The notes: generated by a model not told the origin, from the letters alone. 64,000 nt of DNA from Maribacter sp044594925 (GCF_044594925.1 NZ_CP138991.1:310001-374000), one strand, 5' to 3'; numbered from the stretch's first letter, positions 35,990-44,614 are shown. Program-made: numbers and translations.

Positions 35990-36301
35990 ATGGCAGATTT
36001 ATCACAAGAAGAGTGGGCATCCAAGTTGAAAAACGATACCAATGCTTTTGTATTAGATGTTAGAACGCAGGAGGAGATAGAGGATGGAATTATTCCGAAA
36101 GCCGAGAATATTGATATTTATTTGGGACAAGAATTCCTGGATCAATTAGAAAAACTGGACAAGTCAAAGAATTATTACGTGTATTGTAGATCAGGAAATC
36201 GTAGTGGCCAAGCCTGCGCCATTATGAACAGTATTGGTTTTAAAAACACGTACAATTTGGAAGGCGGTTTTATGAACTGGGAAGGTGATGTCCAAGAATA
36301 G
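35990..36301 (+). CDS. Single-domain rhodanese-like protein
   Basis: 103 residues. A sulfurtransferase fold with the active-site loop YCRSGNRSG (Cys66), preceded by FVLDVRTQEE. It would carry a persulfide on Cys66. No signal peptide, so cytosolic. Substrate unknown; stand-alone gene with its own terminator. Confidence 0.92.
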   Translation: MADLSQEEWASKLKNDTNAFVLDVRTQEEIEDGIIPKAENIDIYLGQEFLDQLEKLDKSKNYYVYCRSGNRSGQACAIMNSIGFKNTYNLEGGFMNWEGDVQE

Positions 36302-36324
36302 CTGAAAATTAATAAGATTTTTAG

Positions 36325-36350
36325 AACCTGCTATAAGGCAGGTTTTTTAT
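36325..36350 (+). terminator. Terminator after the rhodanese gene
   Basis: A 7-bp stem (AACCTGC/GCAGGTT) is followed by a T-rich run, 24 bp past the stop and 10 bp before the next ATG. Confidence 0.75.
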
Positions 36351-36359
36351 TTTTAAGTA

Positions 36360-37640
36360 ATGAAAGAGGACCTTCTTCACTACATCTGGAAATATAAAAA
36401 ATATCCAAATACTCGTTTAAAGACAACATCTGGTAGTGCTGTTTTAATTAAAGCGGTTGGAATGCATAACCAATTAAGTGGTTCTGATTTTTTTAATGCC
36501 AGTTTGGAAATAGATGGACAAATCTGGGCCGGCAATGTTGAAATTCATTTAAAATCTTCTGATTGGTATGCTCATAATCATGAAAAAGATACTAGCTATA
36601 ACAATGTTATTCTACATGTAGTATGGGAGGATGATGTTTCTGTTTTTAGAGCTGACGGTTCTGAAATACCTACCCTTGAACTAAAGAATTTTATTTCTGA
36701 CGAATTATTGGTCAACTATAAAAAGCTATTTCACGGAGCGAAGGATAGAACAATAAATTGCCAATCCGATATAAAGATAATTTCGGATTTTACTTTTAAT
36801 AACTGGATGGAAAGGCTTTATTTTGAAAGGCTAGAGCACAAATCTCAAGTAATTTCAGAACTACTTGAAACATCTAAGAACGATTGGGAAAAAGTACTAT
36901 TTATTCTACTATTCAAAAACTTTGGGTCTAAAATAAATGGAAATCACTTCTTTGAAATAGCCAAGAGCTTAGATTTTTCCATTGTTCGTAAACTATATAA
37001 TAAACCCTTAGAACTAGAGGGGCTGCTTTTCGGACTAACAGGATTGCTCTCTAACGTAAATGAATTAGACCCTTATCAGAAGAAACTTAAAACTGCTTTT
37101 GATTTTTTAGTACATAAACACGAGCTTACTGGTGATGTGTTTGGGAAAGCGGAGTTTTTTAAACTGAGACCGTCTAACTTCCCTACTATTAGACTTTCAC
37201 AATTTGCGGCACTTTATGCTTCCAATAATAATCTATTTCAAGATTTAATGCATTTAGAAGGTAGGGATTTGAGTGCGCTTTTTAATTGTAAGGCAAGTAG
37301 TTATTGGGATACTCATTTCACATTTGGAAAAACTTCGGGTAAACGAGCTAAGACTATTTCCAAGAAATTTATAGACCTTTTGGTCATCAATACCATTATG
37401 CCATTGAAATTTTGCTATCAAAAACATAATGGAATTCCATTAACAGATTCTTTTACACAAGACATAGAACATATCGCTAAAGAAGATAATGCTATTATCC
37501 AAAGATTTTTGGATTTAGATGTAACTGTGGAAAGTGCCAAGGATACTCAGGCCTTATTAGAACTGTATCATAATTATTGCTCCACTAACAAATGTTTACA
37601 ATGCGCCGTTGGAACAGCGTTATTAAATTTAAAGCATTAA
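36360..37640 (+). CDS. DUF2851-family protein
   Basis: 426 residues. The opening MKEDLLHYIWKYKKYP with NASLEIDGQIWAGNVEIHLKSSDWYAHNH matches the DUF2851 family typical of Bacteroidota. The conserved acidic and His residues in that segment (D, N-V-E-I-H, S-D-W) recall nuclease-like cores, but no function is established. It starts the DUF2851-PspC-K+ channel set with gaps of 9 and 2 bp. Confidence 0.8.
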   Translation: MKEDLLHYIWKYKKYPNTRLKTTSGSAVLIKAVGMHNQLSGSDFFNASLEIDGQIWAGNVEIHLKSSDWYAHNHEKDTSYNNVILHVVWEDDVSVFRADGSEIPTLELKNFISDELLVNYKKLFHGAKDRTINCQSDIKIISDFTFNNWMERLYFERLEHKSQVISELLETSKNDWEKVLFILLFKNFGSKINGNHFFEIAKSLDFSIVRKLYNKPLELEGLLFGLTGLLSNVNELDPYQKKLKTAFDFLVHKHELTGDVFGKAEFFKLRPSNFPTIRLSQFAALYASNNNLFQDLMHLEGRDLSALFNCKASSYWDTHFTFGKTSGKRAKTISKKFIDLLVINTIMPLKFCYQKHNGIPLTDSFTQDIEHIAKEDNAIIQRFLDLDVTVESAKDTQALLELYHNYCSTNKCLQCAVGTALLNLKH

Positions 37641-37649
37641 ATTTATCTA

Positions 37650-37877
37650 ATGAATGCCTTATATAATTTGTTGCATTATCTTCAGAAGAGAGGTTTTGAA
37701 GTTTGTAGAAGAATTGCTGAGCGTTTAGGAATACGGGCTCGTGTTGTCCGGACTTCATTTATATACCTAACGTTTGTAACCCTTGGTTTTGGTTTTGCAC
37801 TTTATCTCTTTTTAGCTTTCTGGCTCAAAATAAAGGATTTAGTCTACACGAAAAGAACCTCTGTCTTTGATTTGTAA
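37650..37877 (+). CDS. PspC-domain small membrane protein
   Basis: 75 residues. An N-terminal amphipathic segment (CRRIAERLGIRARVVR) leads into one hydrophobic helix (about 38-62, TFVTLGFGFALYLFLAFWLK), the layout of PspC-family proteins. Its partner in the phage-shock system, if any, is not nearby. Gap of 2 bp to the channel gene. Confidence 0.7.
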   Translation: MNALYNLLHYLQKRGFEVCRRIAERLGIRARVVRTSFIYLTFVTLGFGFALYLFLAFWLKIKDLVYTKRTSVFDL

Positions 37878-37879
37878 TT

Positions 37880-38887
37880 ATGGTTAAACTATTCCGTTCA
37901 AAAATTTATTTTGCATTGGTTTTAATGCTGTTGGTACTCTTATTCGGAGTCCTAGGATATCGGTTCATATCTGATTATTCTTGGATAGATGCCTTCTACA
38001 TGACCATAATAACGGTTACTACGGTAGGTTTTTCAGAGGTGCGGCCTATGGGTCCAGAAGGCAAGATATTCACCGTATTGCTAATCATTACTAGTGTTTT
38101 TATAGTTGGTTTTGCGATATCGGTTATCACCGAGTATATTTTAAGTAGAAATTCTTTACAACTTTTAAAAAAGAAAAGAGTGAAAAATACCATTGAAAAA
38201 TTATCTGACCATGTTGTAGTATGCGGATTTGGCCGAAATGGAATGCAGGCTGCAGAACGCCTAAAAGCCTATAAAACACCTTTCGTCGTAATTGAGAGGG
38301 ATAAGGAACTCATTGAGAAATATGATAATGAAATTCTTTTTGTAGAGGGCGATGCAAATGATGATGAGGTTTTGCTCGAGGCAGGAATAAAGAGAGCAAA
38401 ATTTTTACTTACCGCTTTACCAGATGATGCTACCAACTTATTTGTGGTATTATCAGCTAGACAGCTCAATGAAAAGTTATTCGTTATAAGTAGAGCTTCC
38501 TTAGTGAATTCGCAAAAGAAATTAGTTTTGGCAGGTGCCAATAAAGTAATAATGCCAGATAAAATCGGAGGTGACCATATGGCCTCCTTAGTGGTAATGC
38601 CAGATTTGATAACTTTTATGGACAAGCTTTCTATGGAAGGTGGGGATACAACTAATTTAGAGGAAGTGGCAATAGAGGATTTTGCAGACCAAGTAGATTG
38701 TAATTCGTTGAGAGATTTGGATTTGCGCAGGAAAACGGGCTGTACTATTATAGGTTATATTGCTCCGGACGGGGAGTATATTATTAATCCAGAGGCAGAT
38801 TTAAAATTACAACCAAAAAGTAAAGTAATTGTTCTTGGCAGGCCGGAACAAATTAAAAGATTGAACGAGATGTTTCATATCGCATAA
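37880..38887 (+). CDS. Two-helix potassium channel with RCK (TrkA-N/TrkA-C) domain
   Basis: 335 residues. Two membrane helices (about 7-27 and 58-85) flank a pore loop with the filter-like TVTTVGFSEV, i.e. TVGF in place of the canonical TVGYG. The cytosolic part starts with the Rossmann motif VVCGFGRNGMQAAERL and ends in a TrkA-C-type ligand domain. Probably an NAD- or nucleotide-gated K+ channel of the Kch/MthK kind. The F-S in the filter leaves selectivity uncertain. Confidence 0.85.
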   Translation: MVKLFRSKIYFALVLMLLVLLFGVLGYRFISDYSWIDAFYMTIITVTTVGFSEVRPMGPEGKIFTVLLIITSVFIVGFAISVITEYILSRNSLQLLKKKRVKNTIEKLSDHVVVCGFGRNGMQAAERLKAYKTPFVVIERDKELIEKYDNEILFVEGDANDDEVLLEAGIKRAKFLLTALPDDATNLFVVLSARQLNEKLFVISRASLVNSQKKLVLAGANKVIMPDKIGGDHMASLVVMPDLITFMDKLSMEGGDTTNLEEVAIEDFADQVDCNSLRDLDLRRKTGCTIIGYIAPDGEYIINPEADLKLQPKSKVIVLGRPEQIKRLNEMFHIA

Positions 38888-38901
38888 GTATCTTTTGGAG
38901 A

Positions 38902-38909
38902 TATATTTG
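38902..38909 (+). promoter_or_regulatory. Candidate -7 box for the AGCS symporter cluster
   Basis: TATATTTG matches the consensus 69 bp before the ATG at 38979; no -33 element at a proper distance. Confidence 0.35.
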
Positions 38910-38978
38910 ATTCCGTACATTATTTTTAAGATATTGCCAGACTTACAAACTAATTAATTACTAAAAAAACCAAAAATT

Positions 38979-40589
38979 ATGAAGTATAGACTTCTAACTT
39001 TTCTTACCCTATTAGTGCCGTTTATTACTTTTTCACAAGAAAAGGGATTAGATGAAATTGTGAATGATGCTTTTATGCCTTTTGCAACCTGGTGGGAAAA
39101 CACAGTCTTAACGTCCATTCCTATTGCAGGATATAATATTCCGATTGTATTAATACTTCTAATTTTAGGTGCTACCTTTTTTACCATCTATTTTAAATTT
39201 CCGGGGATTACAAAATTTCCTTTGGCAATTAATGTAGTTAGAGGTAAATATGAAGAAATTGAAAAATATGGTCTTGAGAAGGTAGAAATGCACATGACCG
39301 AAGATGGCGATATTCCAGATACCATAAGAGATGAAAGTGAGGAAGGTGAGGTTAGCCATTTTCAAGCACTTGCAACAGCTGTTTCTGGAACTGTTGGTTT
39401 AGGTAACATTGCGGGTGTTGCAGTGGCTATAGCACTGGGAGGACCAGGAGCTACGTTTTGGATGATAGTTTGTGGTTTAATAGGCATGTCCACAAAATTT
39501 GTGGAATGTACCCTTGGTGTTAAATACCGTGATGTTGGTCCTGACGGAACTGTTTATGGTGGCCCTATGTACTACCTGTCTAAAGGTTTAAGCGAGAGTA
39601 ATTTTAAAATTCTAGGAAAGGTTCTGGCGGCAATTTTCGCTATTCTATGTGTTGGTGCTTCCTTTGGTGGGGGTAATGCATTTCAATCCAATCAAGCGGC
39701 GGTACAACTTACGACGATGTTAAACTTAGAGGGTGGTGCTACAGGTGTTATCATTGGTGTAGTTCTTGCCATTCTTGTGGGTATTGTTATTATTGGTGGT
39801 ATTAAGAAAATTGCTAGCGTAACTGAAAAAATAGTTCCATTTATGGCCGGTATATATGTATTGGCTTCTTTGGTAATCATTTTTGCAAATATCAAATATA
39901 TAGGAGATGCTTTTGGGATGATATTCGCCGGGGCTTTCGCTCCAGATGCTGCAATAGGTGGTATCGTAGGTGTAATTATTGTTGGGTTTCAAAGAGCGGC
40001 TTTTTCTAATGAAGCAGGTGCAGGTTCTGCCGCTATTGCTCACTCTGCCGTTAAAACAAGATATCCTGCAAGCGAGGGAATTGTAGCCTTGTTGGAGCCT
40101 TTTATTGATACCGTGGTTATCTGTACCATGACTGCTTTAGTAATTATATTCTTTAACATGGACGCAGGTGCCTTTGATTACGGAAATGGTGTTGGAAGCA
40201 CCGTGCTACTTAATGATACGGGAGCTTATGTAGGAGGTGTAGATTTAACGTCAATGGCTTATGACTCTGTTATTCCCGGGTTCAGATATGTCTTAACTAT
40301 AGCCATAATATTATTCGCTTTTTCTACAATGATATCATGGTCTTACTACGGACTTCAATCTTGGAAATATCTTTTTGGAAGAGGTAAAACCGCTGATATT
40401 GTTTATAAGGTTATGTTCTTGCTGTTCGTTGTTATTGGAGCTGCCGCGACATTAGATGCAGTGATTAAGTTTTCTGATGCAATGATTCTCGCATTGGTAT
40501 TTCCAAATATGATTGGCTTGCTTATCCTTTTTCCTAAAGTAAAGAAAAGTCTTAGTAAGTATCTTGAAGCCATTAAAAAAGTATACTAA
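38979..40589 (+). CDS. Alanine/glycine:cation symporter (AGCS) family transporter
   Basis: 536 residues. Sodium- or proton-coupled amino-acid symporter of the inner membrane. Recognisable family segments: HFQALATAVSGTVGLGNIAGVA, GGPGATFWMI, and AFSNEAGAGSAAIAHSAVKT. About ten hydrophobic helices. The N-terminus carries an unusual extension that reads like a signal peptide (MKYRLLTFLTLLVPFITFSQ) before a 30-residue amphipathic stretch, as often in Bacteroidota members. Followed at 12 bp by an HHH protein. Confidence 0.92.
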   Translation: MKYRLLTFLTLLVPFITFSQEKGLDEIVNDAFMPFATWWENTVLTSIPIAGYNIPIVLILLILGATFFTIYFKFPGITKFPLAINVVRGKYEEIEKYGLEKVEMHMTEDGDIPDTIRDESEEGEVSHFQALATAVSGTVGLGNIAGVAVAIALGGPGATFWMIVCGLIGMSTKFVECTLGVKYRDVGPDGTVYGGPMYYLSKGLSESNFKILGKVLAAIFAILCVGASFGGGNAFQSNQAAVQLTTMLNLEGGATGVIIGVVLAILVGIVIIGGIKKIASVTEKIVPFMAGIYVLASLVIIFANIKYIGDAFGMIFAGAFAPDAAIGGIVGVIIVGFQRAAFSNEAGAGSAAIAHSAVKTRYPASEGIVALLEPFIDTVVICTMTALVIIFFNMDAGAFDYGNGVGSTVLLNDTGAYVGGVDLTSMAYDSVIPGFRYVLTIAIILFAFSTMISWSYYGLQSWKYLFGRGKTADIVYKVMFLLFVVIGAAATLDAVIKFSDAMILALVFPNMIGLLILFPKVKKSLSKYLEAIKKVY

Positions 40590-40601
40590 TTACATCATAG
40601 A

Positions 40602-41498
40602 TTGAAAAGTTTAAAATCCCACTTTAAGTTCAGTAAACAGGAACGAAGTGGGATTTTCTTCTTGTTATTAATTCTAGTCGCTTTCCAAATTGTTCGTTTT
40701 TTTATTAGAGAATCTAGCACTAATAATGACTCACTATTGCTTCCGGACGTCGAAACTCAAGAAGAGTTAGATAGGTTGAAAAAGAATCGGCCTAAAAAAG
40801 ATTCTTTGATGATTTATCCATTTAATCCAAATTATATTACAGATTTTAAAGGGTACACCTTGGGCATGTCCGTGGAAGAAATTGACCGTTTGCATCAATT
40901 CAGGGCCAATAAAAAGTTCGTGAATAGTAAAGAAGAATTCCAAAAAGTGACACTGGTTTCAGATTCACTTTTGCAGGAAATTGCTCCTTATTTTAAATTT
41001 CCTGATTGGGTAACCGAAAAAAAATCATTTAAAAACGTTAAGGAAAAGTTTCAAAATAAATATGATAAGAATATCGGATACACTCAAAAAGCCGCTAAAA
41101 AGGATTTAAATAGCGCAACGGTCCAAGAATTGAGAAAAGTAAGTGGTATTGGGGAAAAACTATCCGCAAGGATTGTGAAATTCAGAGACCGGTTAGGAGG
41201 TTTTCTCGTTAAGGAACAATTATTTGATGTTTATGGACTAGAACCAGATGTGGTGCACCGGGCGTTTGAGGTTTTTGAGATGCAAAATCCACCTGATATA
41301 AATAAAATTTTCATTAATTCGGCATCTGCTGAAGAGTTATCCAAGTTGGTATACATAACGCAAAGTGTTGCCCAAAGTATTGTAGACTACAGGGATGTTA
41401 ACGGAAGTATCAATTCCTTTGACGAATTATCGGAAATCGAAGATTTTCCGTCGGACAAGATTAAGAGAATTGCCCTATATTTGTCCTTAAAAAAATAA
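40602..41498 (+). CDS. Helix-hairpin-helix protein (ComEA-like repeats)
   Basis: 298 residues, starting at TTG (40602). A short membrane helix (about 16-31, GIFFLLLILVAFQIVRFF) follows a basic tail. The C-terminal half has HhH DNA-binding repeats, e.g. DLNSATVQELRKVSGIGEKLSARIVKFRD and NSASAEELSKLVYITQSVAQSIVDYRD. Membrane-anchored ComEA-like proteins bind incoming DNA in competence; a similar role is possible but unproved. Starts 12 bp after the symporter. Confidence 0.75.
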   Translation: MKSLKSHFKFSKQERSGIFFLLLILVAFQIVRFFIRESSTNNDSLLLPDVETQEELDRLKKNRPKKDSLMIYPFNPNYITDFKGYTLGMSVEEIDRLHQFRANKKFVNSKEEFQKVTLVSDSLLQEIAPYFKFPDWVTEKKSFKNVKEKFQNKYDKNIGYTQKAAKKDLNSATVQELRKVSGIGEKLSARIVKFRDRLGGFLVKEQLFDVYGLEPDVVHRAFEVFEMQNPPDINKIFINSASAEELSKLVYITQSVAQSIVDYRDVNGSINSFDELSEIEDFPSDKIKRIALYLSLKK

Positions 41499-41502
41499 CG
41501 CT

Positions 41503-42672
41503 ATGCAAAGTATGTACTTCACTGAAGAACATCAATTATTTAGACAGAGTCTCCAAGATTTTTTACAAAAAGAAGTAGTACCACACATCGATAAATGGGA
41601 GGAAACCGGTACTATAGATAAGTTTATTTGGGAGAAGTTCGGAGAGATGGGCTATTTTGGTCTTGCTACGCCTGAAAAGGATGGAGGCCTAGGGTTAGAT
41701 TTATTCTACACCGTAATACTCTTAGAAGAGCTCCAAAAAATAAACTCAGGTGGATTTGCGGCGGCTATTTGGGCACATGCGTATTTGGCAATGACACATC
41801 TTAATAAAGAAGGTGATGATGCTATTAAAAAACAATATCTAGAGCCTAGTATAGCAGGTAAGATGGTTGGTTGTTTATGCGTTACAGAACCATTTGGCGG
41901 CAGTGACGTAGCAGGTATGCGCAGTACTGCGATAAAGAAAGGAGATTCATATATTCTTAATGGCTCTAAGACTTTTATTACGAACGGGGTCTATGCAGAT
42001 TATATGATAGTAGCGGCAAAGACAGATACTAGTATGGGTAATAAGGGTATTAGTATTTTTGTGGTTGATAGAAAGAGTAAGGGTGTTACGGCGAATAAAT
42101 TGAATAAATTAGGTTGGCGGGCTTCTGATACCGCAGAACTTGCCTTTGATAACGTTGTTGTGCCCGCTACAAATTTAATGGGCGAGGAGAATAAAGGTTT
42201 CTCCTATATTATGGAGCATTTTGCACTAGAGCGCCTCATAATGGGTATTAATGCACACGCAAGAGCAGAGTTTGCGCTGGAGTATGCCTTGCAGTATATG
42301 TCGGAAAGAGAAGCTTTTGGAAAGCGGATAAACACTTTTCAAGCCTTACGGCATCGCATAGCAGACCTTTATGCGGATATTGATATGTGCAGGGAATATA
42401 ACTACTCGGTTGCCTACAGGCTGGATAAAGGCGAATACGTAGTAAAGGAAGCTACTATTTCTAAATTAAAATCGACGAAAGTTGCTGATGAGGTTATTCA
42501 TGAGTGCTTACAATTTTTAGGTGGCTATGGTTATATAGAGGATTATCCCTTGGCTAGATTATTTAGAGATAGTAGATTAGGTCCAATTGGTGGCGGCACT
42601 TCTGAAATTTTAAGGGAAATTATCGCCAAAATGGTAATCGACAAGAAAGACTATAAACCTGCTACGAATTAG
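41503..42672 (+). CDS. Acyl-CoA dehydrogenase
   Basis: 389 residues. FAD enzyme that introduces the alpha-beta double bond into acyl-CoA. The segments CVTEPFGGSDVAGM (flavin and substrate loop), SKTFITNG and REAFGKRINTFQALRHRIADL are standard. The short-chain catalytic site (Y-E-G-T) reads GGGT at residues 363-366, so the base is not there; Glu243 in ALERL instead fits the position used by long-chain and isovaleryl-CoA dehydrogenases. Substrate unknown. Its last 47 bp are repeated downstream. Confidence 0.9.
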   Translation: MQSMYFTEEHQLFRQSLQDFLQKEVVPHIDKWEETGTIDKFIWEKFGEMGYFGLATPEKDGGLGLDLFYTVILLEELQKINSGGFAAAIWAHAYLAMTHLNKEGDDAIKKQYLEPSIAGKMVGCLCVTEPFGGSDVAGMRSTAIKKGDSYILNGSKTFITNGVYADYMIVAAKTDTSMGNKGISIFVVDRKSKGVTANKLNKLGWRASDTAELAFDNVVVPATNLMGEENKGFSYIMEHFALERLIMGINAHARAEFALEYALQYMSEREAFGKRINTFQALRHRIADLYADIDMCREYNYSVAYRLDKGEYVVKEATISKLKSTKVADEVIHECLQFLGGYGYIEDYPLARLFRDSRLGPIGGGTSEILREIIAKMVIDKKDYKPATN

Positions 42673-42899
42673 GTTGAATCCTGTTTTGGCGAAAATCGAA
42701 CACCGATTTGCCAAAATGGTAATCGACAAGAAAGACTATAAACCTGCTACGAATTAGGTTGAATCCTGTTTTGGCGAAAATCGAACACCGATTTGCCAAA
42801 ATGGTAATCGATAAGAAAGACTATAAACCAGCGACGAACTAGATTTATTTATGTTTTGGCGAAATTGGGGCATCGATTCGCCAAAATGATAATCGATAA
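42625..42899 (+). repeat. 85-bp tandem repeat of the acyl-CoA dehydrogenase 3' end
   Basis: Units begin at 42625 (inside the gene), 42710, 42795 and 42880 (partial), each starting GCCAAAAT. Each full unit holds the last coding codons (VIDKKDYKPATN and stop) plus a hairpin. Units 1 and 2 are identical; unit 3 differs at many sites but its coding part differs only synonymously. Confidence 0.95.
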
Positions 42900-42996
42900 T
42901 TTGTTTAGGAATGTCCTTTAAGTAAGATTAAGGCAAGAAGATGGCCTTATTATTTTACGGGCTTTTAAATAAGTTAGAGTTATTTTGAATAAGGGG

Positions 42997-43026
42997 TTGT
43001 TAATTGTAAATAAGTTTATATATTTG
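42997..43026 (+). promoter_or_regulatory. rpsU promoter (TTG-N19-TATATTTG)
   Basis: TTG at 42997-42999 and TATATTTG at 43019-43026 are spaced by exactly 19 bp, matching the Bacteroidota consensus, 36 bp before the ATG. Confidence 0.75.
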
Positions 43027-43044
43027 CCGCCTTAATCATTAAAG

Positions 43045-43053
43045 AAAGGAGGT
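43045..43053 (+). promoter_or_regulatory. Extended Shine-Dalgarno sequence of rpsU
   Basis: AAAGGAGGT, 8 nt before the ATG at 43062, is complementary to the canonical 16S 3' end. Most other genes in the window have none. Confidence 0.9.
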
Positions 43054-43061
43054 TGTAGCCC

Positions 43062-43256
43062 ATGTTAATAATACCAGTAAAAGAAGGAGAAAACATAGAT
43101 AGAGCTTTAAAGCGCTTCAAGCGAAAGTTCGATAAGACAGGTACCATGAGACAGTTGCGTAAAAGGCAGCAGTTCACGAAGCCTTCTGTAGAGCGCAGAG
43201 CGCAGATACAAAAAGCACAATACATTCAAGGTTTAAGAGATCAAGAAGAAATTTAA
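43062..43256 (+). CDS. rpsU: 30S ribosomal protein bS21
   Basis: 64 residues, basic, with the bS21 pattern ALKRFKRKFDKTG and LRKRQQFTKPSVERRAQ. It sits near the 16S 3' end. In flavobacterial ribosomes bS21 with bS6 and bS18 sequesters the anti-Shine-Dalgarno sequence, and rpsU messages keep a strong Shine-Dalgarno sequence that allows feedback; the sequence here fits that. Own promoter and terminator. Confidence 0.95.
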   Translation: MLIIPVKEGENIDRALKRFKRKFDKTGTMRQLRKRQQFTKPSVERRAQIQKAQYIQGLRDQEEI

Positions 43257-43278
43257 GCTTTTATTTATTTGAAATATC

Positions 43279-43306
43279 AAAATCCCGTTTAAAAACGGGA
43301 TTTTTT
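43279..43306 (+). terminator. rpsU terminator
   Basis: An 11-bp stem (AAAATCCCGTT/AACGGGATTTT) with a 4-nt loop and T-run, 22 bp after the stop. Confidence 0.9.
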
Positions 43307-43349
43307 GTTTTTAATAGGCGAGCCAATAAAGACTTTGGTAACTTTGAGT

Positions 43350-44240
43350 ATGACACTGGATAAATTTATTTCCTACATCTCCTTAGAAAAGAACTATTCG
43401 CTTCATACTGCTAATGCTTACCGATCGGATATTGAGGCTTTCCGTTCTTTTTGTGTTTCCGAATTCGACATAAGGGAAATTGAAGAAATACCGTACTCCT
43501 TAATTAGGAGTTGGGTGGTTGCCTTATCGGAAGGCGGTCTGTCCAATCGTTCCATAAATAGAAAATTAGCTTCGCTAAAGGCTTACTATAGGTTTCTACA
43601 AAAAATTGGGGAGATAGCGTCAAGTCCGCTGGCAAAACATAAAGCTCTTAAAACTTCAAAAAAAATAGAGATACCATTTTCGGAAACTGAAATGGAATCG
43701 GTCTTATCTAAAATTTCATATGCTGATAATTTTGAGGGAAAAAGGGATAAGCTCATTATTCATGTACTCTATACTACAGGTATGCGTAGGGCAGAACTTA
43801 TTAATTTAAAACTGGTCGACCTTGATTTTGAGAGACAGATTATTAAAGTACTTGGAAAACGAAATAAAGAAAGAATAATTCCCATGCTTACTGAAACAAG
43901 TCAATATTTCTCTTCTTATGAGGAGGAGCGCGCTAGACTAGAAGAAATCAATGATGATCAGTTTGTTTTCTTGTCCAAATCTGGAAATAAAATATATGAG
44001 ACACTTGTTTATAGGATAATAAATAAGTATTTTAGAGAGGTTTCCTCTAAGGTGAAGCAGAGTCCACACATCCTTAGACATACTTTTGCGACACACTTGT
44101 TAAATAAAGGGGCGGATTTAAATTCTGTTAAAGAATTATTAGGGCATTCAAGCTTAGCCTCAACGCAGGTTTATACGCATAATAGTATTACAGAGCTGAA
44201 AAAAGTGCATGCTAAGGCGCATCCTAGGGGAAGTGAATAA
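43350..44240 (+). CDS. Tyrosine recombinase, XerC/XerD-like
   Basis: 296 residues from the ATG at 43350; an earlier in-frame start at 43305 would lie in the rpsU terminator and is rejected. An N-terminal SAM-like core-binding domain (about 1-85) precedes the catalytic domain with all expected residues: Arg146 (TGMRRAEL), His240 and Arg243 (HILRHTF), His266 (LLGHSS) and Tyr275 (VYTH). The length and conserved position next to rpsU and hpf suggest the housekeeping Xer enzyme that resolves chromosome dimers, not a mobile-element integrase. Confidence 0.88.
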   Translation: MTLDKFISYISLEKNYSLHTANAYRSDIEAFRSFCVSEFDIREIEEIPYSLIRSWVVALSEGGLSNRSINRKLASLKAYYRFLQKIGEIASSPLAKHKALKTSKKIEIPFSETEMESVLSKISYADNFEGKRDKLIIHVLYTTGMRRAELINLKLVDLDFERQIIKVLGKRNKERIIPMLTETSQYFSSYEEERARLEEINDDQFVFLSKSGNKIYETLVYRIINKYFREVSSKVKQSPHILRHTFATHLLNKGADLNSVKELLGHSSLASTQVYTHNSITELKKVHAKAHPRGSE

Positions 44241-44289
44241 TTCATTCGTTTAACATACCCGGTATTTTGAGGGTTTAAATTTTCGGTCT

Positions 44290-44592
44290 ATGAAAGTAAA
44301 TACACAATCGGTAAATTTTAATGCAGACGTAAAATTGATAACCTTCTTGGAAAATCGTCTTGATAAATTAGAAACTTTTTACGATAAGGTTATTAGTTCT
44401 GACGTTTACTTAAAGGTGGAGAATACAAGCTCAAAAGAGAATAAGGTGGTAGAGATTAAGCTTAATGTTCCTCGAAATAAATATATAGTAAAAAAACAAT
44501 GCAAGTCTTTTGAAGAAGCTGTAGATTCTGCTTGTAACTCATTAGAAAGAAAGCTCATAAAAAGAAAGCAAAAATCACGTTTACAAACGTGA
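44290..44592 (+). CDS. hpf: Ribosome hibernation promoting factor, short type
   Basis: 100 residues, the HPF/YfiA (RaiA) fold: KVNTQSVNFNADVKLITFLENRLDKLE at the start and FEEAVDSACNSLERKL near the end. It binds the decoding site of idle 30S subunits. Only the short form, without the C-terminal dimerisation domain of long HPF. Followed by a hairpin overlapping the tRNA promoter. Confidence 0.9.
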   Translation: MKVNTQSVNFNADVKLITFLENRLDKLETFYDKVISSDVYLKVENTSSKENKVVEIKLNVPRNKYIVKKQCKSFEEAVDSACNSLERKLIKRKQKSRLQT

Positions 44593-44614
44593 AGAAAATT
44601 TTTGTTATTTTATT

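Larger units (their letters stand above)
42673..43061 (+). other. Interval between the acyl-CoA dehydrogenase gene and rpsU
   Basis: 389 bp. The first half is the 85-bp repeat with hairpins near 42682-42715, 42767-42800 and 42853-42886 (TTTTGGCGAA paired with TTCGCCAAAA in the last); the second half carries the rpsU promoter and ribosome-binding site. Confidence 0.7.

Noticed and set aside
42625..42899. CRISPR-like regular repeat
   Set aside because: Units are contiguous at 85 bp with no unique spacers, and they begin inside a coding sequence; no cas genes nearby.
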